Origin: Solen grandis
Lineage: Eukaryota > Mollusca > Bivalvia > Adapedonta > Solenidae
NCBI GenBank assembly: GCA_021229015.1
Contig: CM037783.1
Coordinates: 26,790,154-26,854,153, forward strand
Direction: 5' to 3'
Length of the DNA stretch: 64,000 nt
The first letter of the stretch is position 1; the number at the start of each line of letters is the position of its first letter. The position numbers were made by a program, and so were the translations under genes. Below are positions 58,700-64,000 of this stretch, piece after piece. The notes under the pieces were generated by a model that saw only the letters and a program-made list of their open reading frames with translations, was not told where the DNA came from and did no database searches.

Positions 58700-59500
58700 A
58701 TAAATTCGATCACATTTGTGCGCATGAGCAGTGAAGCCGGTGTAAGTGGCTTTAAATCTACGAGCAGATAGCCATAGGGATGACTAACAGCCTTTCAAAA
58801 GGTCTTAAAACAGTTCTTGGGTTTCTGGGGTACATTGTCGGGCAATGGTCATAACCTGTTGTCTGTCTACAGGGTTGTTAAATAACACCAGATAATGACA
58901 ATTTCGTCTCTGGGTAGGATCTTTGCTGAAATACAGATTTTGGTTGAGAGCGATTACCGATAGATTTCGATGGTGGTTACCTTCCGTGAATAAATCGGTC
59001 ACACTTTGGTCCTTCACCGCTTCCGTCGCTATGTCTTCTAATATGATTACATTTCTCACTCATGGATCCAAAACTCATCTTTTTCCATGTTCAAAGGAAC
59101 TCCCTTTTTGAATTCATTTTCGGTAAACGTTTCTTTGTATTCGTCATATAGCGGTTGCCATCTCTTGTATAACCAGATAATGCGTTGTGGAGCGGGCGTA
59201 TTTTTTTCATTGCCCCTCTGTAGTAGTTGCGATACAAATAAGTTTTTCCGCAAGAGTCGGTCCGCTGATCATACACGTAAAGGGATGTTGAAAAACAAAT
59301 TCCTGTCCATCAGTTAATGCTAAAGGTGTCACCTTAAAATTCTTTTCTGTTGGAGTTCCCTGATTTCCAAGAGCTCTTTGAGCTCCCTGAGCTCTTTGAG
59401 TTCCTACAGCTCTTTTAGCTCTCTGAGCTCTTTGAACTACTTCAGCTCTTGAGCTCCCTGTGGTGTCGGTGTGTGGTGTTCCATTACCATGCTTGTTCAT
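58700..59500 (-). pseudogene. Polinton/adintovirus-type packaging ATPase, broken
   Basis: Decayed copy of an FtsK/HerA-type genome-packaging ATPase of the kind carried by Polinton (Maverick) elements and adintoviruses. It starts at ATG 59500 with a Gln/Ala/Arg-rich low-complexity segment (59340-59450). FQHPFTCMISGPT then leads into Walker A, but the frame changes inside it: SCGKT is read in another frame at 59241-59255. After a further frame change there is QRIIWLYKRWQPLYDEY, then an in-frame TGA at 59060-59062. NVIILEDIATEA (Walker B region) and SVIALNQNLYFSKDPTQRRN follow, and the C-terminal part PYGYLLVDLKPL is near 58740. Because of these breaks it is not functional. No polymerase or integrase of the element is seen nearby. 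Confidence 0.65.
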
Positions 59501-59800
59501 TTTGTGGCACTTCAGGTTAAAGATACTACTAAATTTCTTACAGCAGATTTAACACTCCATGGTTAAAGTAGCTCAGAAATATACATACTTTTATAAGTTT
59601 TTTACGCTTCGACTGGATAGTTTCTAATAAGATATTTCCATTATTCAAATCAGTTAACAACTAAGGGAGCTTGGGCCAATTTTACATTTGATGACGTAAT
59701 TTCGGCTTTCTATCATGGATGTTCGGTAAAGAGAGTTCAAAGTATAGATTTGACTTAGAGCTTACCATAGTTATAAAAACAAAACAAATCGGTTAACAAC

Positions 59801-60285
59801 TAAGGGAGGGGGCTAAGACCACAATTAATTTTACAAAATGTTCTATAAAGCATATATGCAAATGACAATTTCGTAAGGGAAATTGAAAATCCAAACTTAC
59901 CCTCATTAGATAGACTATTAAAGAGAAATAATTCTGTACATTTTAAACATGGGGTCACCCCATACTTTTGACCTATTTAAGGTAAAATAACCATACTTTA
60001 TGAATTAGTGCCCCGGGGCCCGCCAAATTTCACACCAATTTTTTTCTCAAAATTCCCCTCTCAGTAATGCTCAACTTTTAAGGTTTTTGTGCAAAAAGGC
60101 CTCCAAATTGGCATTTTATTGACTATTTAAACTGTGTTCTATAGAATTTAATCCTTTATTGCATGTCTTTCAGTCAAAAACTCCCCTTTTAATTCAGAAA
60201 TTAAATGGGGCCCACTATTTTCTGTGTAGGCACATCCGGATACAGGGTAACCAAGGGCAGTAATGTGGTCTTAGCCCCTATTTAG
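59801..60285. mobile_element. Small element with 15-base perfect inverted ends
   Basis: GGGGCTAAGACCACA at 59809-59823 and its exact inverse TGTGGTCTTAGCCCC at 60264-60278 enclose about 440 bases without a gene. No target duplication is clear. A direct repeat (59648-59669 and 59787-59808, ending GTTAACAACTAAGGGAG) ends exactly at the left terminus. Confidence 0.6.
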
Positions 60286-61740
60286 TACAAAAAAACATTC
60301 AAAAAGTGCCCAAAAGTGATGCAAAATTGTATACTGAGCCTTTTGTATGAATTTGTAGCAAAATATTCCTTCATTTTATCAAAATACAGCATTTTAATGT
60401 AAAAAATAGGTGTATACCCAAAATTCACTGCAGTTACAAATGCAGTCTAGCTTACATGTTCAACATACATGAAACTTCTTTATTTATGGGAATTTTTCAA
60501 TGAAATAAAAAAAAAAATTGTGTTCTTTAAACTAATCTGCATTAGAAAATGTAAAACAACTGAAAACAAAAACTTTATTTACTCAATAAACTTGTTACTA
60601 TTTTAGTAACTTTTTTTGGATTATTTTAAACTGTTGAAAAAACAACAACAACAACAATATAAAAAAATTAGTCTCACCCTGTCAAATTTTAGTTCTTTCT
60701 GAAATAGTGCACTTTTGTCTTTAAAATGAGACTAGTTGACCATTCTACTATAAAAGACTGTGGAGATATATTGTTATGAAACGGGCCCAAATTGCAGGCA
60801 CTTCAGGGGTTCTGAATGGCCAAATGCCAGATGGCACCATCTCAACCCGGGGTAATACAAAACTTCAAAGGGTGACATGCAGTTGTCATTGAAATCTTTC
60901 ATGTGCCATTGTCAGCATCCCTGGAAATGTCTGCATTCTCTGGAGACCATTCTCAGTAATAATAGGGCTGATTTCACCAAAATCCTAATAAAAATTATCA
61001 ACATTTAAGCAAAAAAACTCTCATCAACACAATGAGAGATGACATGGCTGCAACATTTAAAAACTGGCCATATTCCCACAGAGCAATGGCTTGAAACTGA
61101 CTGACTCTTCCTCTATGGACACCTACATGAAACATACTGACTGCAGCAGAGAGGCCTTTGAGACTGAGGGTCAATCTGTCAGGCCAAGAAAGTCCACTCC
61201 TAAAACAGCACAGGCCCTTTGGCTAACATGGGCCCACATCTGGGCCTCTCACCAGAAACAGCAGAATGCAGCATTAACTTTGGGCATAAGACTTGGAAGG
61301 TGAGATGACTTCCATGGGCTATGATGATGTATGTTTAAGGTCATAATCAAGAGTCAATCAGCTGTGATCAGCCTAATTTATGGGTGGGAAGAGAAAAAAG
61401 CATCTCCTCCTTGAAATGCACTAACTGCAACTACATCTCACATTAAATCACAACACAAGACAAGCTGTATCATAAGGTTCAAACTCCTTACCATGTGTCA
61501 AACACCCAGCATGATCATGGACTGGCAGAAGGGTCAAATAGCATAAATGGGTGACTGCGATGCTGGTACATATTAGCTAAAATGGACATATTTGACTTTT
61601 TTTTCCCGCTAAGAGCAGCAAGCAGAACGAGCTATAGAATAGGAATGGCTACCAGACCTGAAAGAGAAATGGCTGGCCAATCCAGTACAAAGAGTAAAAT
61701 AAAAAATAAATCATTAAAGGACAACAGAAATAAAAATAAA
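60286..61740. other. Unassigned sequence
   Basis: No gene or repeat family recognised. The plus-strand frame 61091-61303 has no domain. Text around 60780-61320 is less AT-rich and could be an unrecognised dispersed repeat. Confidence 0.4.
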
Positions 61741-61764
61741 AATAAATCAAAATAACATAATTAT

Positions 61765-61818
61765 AAGGGAGATAACCATTCCTAGTACTAGAAATTAATT
61801 TCATGAGTTATCTCCCTT
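61765..61818. repeat. 54-base palindromic MITE-like element
   Basis: AAGGGAGATAAC at the left and GTTATCTCCCTT at the right are exact inverses with about 30 bases between. The same AAAGGGAGATAA start occurs at about 14592 and 15925 as the 5' end of family C copies, so it may be a miniature relative. Confidence 0.7.
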
Positions 61819-62529
61819 TTGCTAAATTATAAAAAGAGCAAATTTAAGTTTTTAACAACACAGTAAAGTGGGGGAATTCCCTTTGAAATGCATTCCTAGA
61901 GTAAAAATAAATGCTTTTTAATAAATGGAAGATCTTGCTTGTCCTTTATTTGAATAATATTGTTTTCAAAAAGTGCCGTAAATAAGATGCTGGATGTGTC
62001 AATGATTTTTACATTATAGCAGTGAATGAGCCTTTTAATTGCAGTTCCCAGTTCACATGATGAAGAAAAAATAATACACATTTGTCTACACCATTTAAAA
62101 CTAACCACTTTATTAAAGTGGGACTGTCCTGTCTTAAAAATATAGTGTATTTTGAGTTTTTTTGTTTTGATTCTTTTTCAGAGAAAGAAAGAGAGAGAAA
62201 GGGGGGGGGGGGGGGAGAGAGAGACAGAGGGGAGAATCCTCACGTGACTTAAAAAAAGTAAAACAAACGACATTGGGCGTTTTTTTTTTGTTGCATTTTA
62301 TGATAAAAACCCAAAAACTAACATATATTAAATGGGTATTATGTAAAAATGTAATGATCCCTTACGCAAAATGTCCAAGAACAGTGATTTATTTTCCCCC
62401 AACATTTACCTGATATAGGTAACCATAAAAAGACTCCTTAGTGGTTTTAAATTTGGTAAAGCTTAACCGTAGCTTTCAGCGTATCAGGCTTTAAAAAGAT
62501 GCCAATCAAGGATGCCAAAAAGCGTCTTT
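61819..62529. other. Unassigned, with purine tract
   Basis: Bases about 62180-62234 are a (GA)n/G-run/(GA)n purine tract including a G15-16 run. From about 62270 the sequence again shows homopolymer-rich texture like 52305-55730. No gene is recognised. Confidence 0.45.
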
Positions 62530-63413
62530 TTTATAAGTTAATGGGTTAACGGCAGTCTATAATATCCCCTACTTGTATTGTCATTTTTCTTCCCGCCACG
62601 TTTGATTACTAAAGTCGAAATCGCTTCTGGGACATTTATTTCTAGAGTTCCAGAATTGTCAATGCTTTCTGCCTTAGAAAAAAACAGTTTTAGATTTTGG
62701 GCGTTTTAAAAATTTTACGTTATCATTGCCCGATGATGGCTGCAACGAGTTGCTTACGCCTTTGCACCAGTTCAAGGGAAAGTCTTTGTAAACCTAACTG
62801 CAGTACTACGGTGGCCGCTTCTCGCCATGAGGCTTGTTTTAAAGAAGCCTTTCTGGTATAGAGTTTGTACAGAGGGTCACTTCCCCCAAATGTTTTCTTA
62901 TGTTTTCGGCCTTCGGTACTGATACCCTATTTAGAAACATTGTTTTTCATGTATTGTCCAAGTGTTTTCTGTCCGACCAACCTGCGCTGAAAAACACAAA
63001 GATCCGTCCGATCTGTTTTCAAGCGGTTTTCTGTAAAACGGCCCTTCAGCTGGTATTGCTTAAGATAGCAGGGAAAAAAACTTCACGATGCATCTTGGAT
63101 TTGTCGATCCTCAACTGCTTTTACAATGTTGGTTCAACTTTTCGTTGAGAATGCCTCCCTGAAACCATTTTTTTGAAATTTTTTTTCCAAAAAAAAAAAA
63201 CAGAAATTTTTTTCCTGATTCATGTTTACCCCCATACTGGGCTACCTCAAAAATTACGGTGCTCGTCACCTCCACAAATCCACTTTGCAGTTTTAAAAGA
63301 ATACTGCATACTAAGGGCCCTTGCTGTATGCGTACCCAATACACCCGATTCCCACAAAGAAAGCTCATCATCCTCTGTAATAGGGTCGGCTCGGATTTTG
63401 TGGATGCCGATTC
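62530..63413 (-). pseudogene. Crypton-derived DUF3504 gene, second exon
   Basis: After acceptor TTTTCAG|GAATCGG (exon starts at 63413) the frame reads GIHKIRADPITEDDELSLWE, SGVLGTHTARALSMQYSFKT, AKWICGGDEHRN, then a run of five T shifts the frame (stop at 63247-63249). Further family text follows in other frames: QGGILNEKLNQ, NPRCIVKFFS, PAEGPFYRKPL (63050-63130) and, near 62790-62830, SGHRSTAVR, which resembles the His/Arg segment of tyrosine recombinases, then an acidic tail. This matches DUF3504 proteins (KIAA1958/ZMYM/QRICH1-like) derived from Crypton recombinases. The breaks sit in homopolymers within poor-looking sequence, so they may be sequence errors rather than decay. Confidence 0.65.
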
Positions 63414-63462
63414 CTGAAAAAAAAATTCAACTGTTAAGTACAGAACAACCAACATGGCAAAC

Positions 63463-63552
63463 ATATTATTAATAATTATTATTATTATCATTATTATTAT
63501 TATCATTATTATTATTATATTATTATTATTATTATATATTGTTTGTTGTTGC

Positions 63553-63599
<47 letters not shown>
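63463..63599 (+). repeat. (ATT)n microsatellite inside an intron
   Basis: Two long ATT/AAT tracts separated by TTGTTTGTTGTTGC, lying between the splice sites of the DUF3504 gene. The frames that read through it as poly-Asn or poly-Ile are not coding. Confidence 0.9.
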
Positions 63600-63637
63600 G
63601 GAATATGAGTTGAGGATGAGTAATAAGGAGAACATAC

Positions 63638-64000
63638 CAATATTTGTCAGCTCTTTCATCCGACTGTCGAGTTGACGCCTAAACTCCGCAAAAGCTGGCT
63701 GCTTCATGTCAAATAGGCTGACGTCATCCCTCCCACACTCTCCGCGAAGATAACGTTGCATTGCTGTGGAATGTTGTAAAGGGTATTTGGGGGTATGGAT
63801 TGCCATCTTTGCGTCTACATTCTAATATAAATCTTGACAACCAATAATCCAGAATGGGTAAGCTTTGCTGCTTAAATCCGTCGGAACAGAACCCATACCT
63901 CCAATAAGTGTGGCCGATTGCTCGTTTCTCCATTTTGCCCAGTCTTCATAACACAGAATGGCCCAACAATTCTGTTTTCGTGTATTCTTTGGAATACGCT
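63638..64000 (-). pseudogene. Crypton-derived DUF3504 gene, upstream exon
   Basis: Enters from the right edge: RIPKNTRKQNCWAILCYEDW (63940-64000) and AKWRNEQSATL, then a frame change near 63853 to DYWLSRFILECRRKDGNPYP, another near 63775 to STAMQRYLRGECGRDDVSLF, and QPAFAEFRRQLDSRMKELTN to the donor ATATTG|GTATGT at 63638. Joining to 63413 keeps the frame (Gly split G|GA). The segment is the N-terminal helical (core-binding-like) part of DUF3504/Crypton-type recombinase relatives. Two frame changes within one exon mean either a pseudogene or uncorrected indels. Confidence 0.65.

Noticed and set aside
63454..63675. Poly-Ile/Leu and poly-Asn ORFs over the ATT tract.
   Set aside because: They are microsatellite translation lying inside an intron with good splice sites.

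Overview
The window is animal nuclear DNA, AT-rich and dominated by repeats. It holds one host gene with exons spread over about 44 kb, on the minus strand. Organism: most likely a mollusc, probably a bivalve (inference). The reasons are the abundant repeats with ...GCTCACCTGAG / CTCAGGTGAGCTAAAA ends, the dense TGACCTTGACC-containing tandem cores, and tRNA-derived SINEs with a conserved central domain, all of which I associate with bivalve genomes. No bacterial operon, rRNA or CRISPR array is visible.

Assembly layout: two 100-N gaps (2105-2204 and 52205-52304) divide the window into three pieces. The middle piece is exactly 50,000 bases, which looks like a contig cut at a fixed size, so neighbours across the gaps may not be true neighbours. 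Left piece (1-2104): an eroded LINE endonuclease fragment, a G-rich minisatellite and a short tandem array. Middle piece (2205-52204): seven exons of ABCF1 (ABC-F ATPase, translation factor), with introns packed with repeats. At its right end are a decayed retroelement ORF and the start of a hAT-like transposase gene cut by the gap. Right piece (52305-64000): about 3.4 kb of poor-looking sequence, a second LINE endonuclease fragment, a broken Polinton/adintovirus-type packaging ATPase with a neighbouring ORF remnant, several small inverted-repeat elements, and a frameshifted two-exon Crypton-derived (DUF3504) recombinase-like gene that runs off the right edge.

ABCF1: seven exons join in frame with canonical GT/AG sites. 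They give a Lys/Glu-rich N-terminal part, the second half of Walker A, the LSGGW signature, Walker B (LDEPTNHLD) and the H-loop (SHD) of ABC domain 1. The stretch that should lie between the acidic N-terminal exons and the P-loop exon is not found, and ABC domain 2 lies outside the window.

Repeats: several families unrelated in sequence share one architecture. Each has a 5' hairpin close to a sub-terminal motif whose inverted copy sits at the extreme 3' end, before an A-rich terminus, with a tandem-repeat core between. I interpret them as Helentron/HINE-like (compare the bivalve 'pearl' elements), but this is inference. Several cut-and-paste elements (hAT-like with an 8-bp TSD, two TA-target elements) and SINEs with clean target-site duplications are inserted into these repeats, so insertion order can be read directly.
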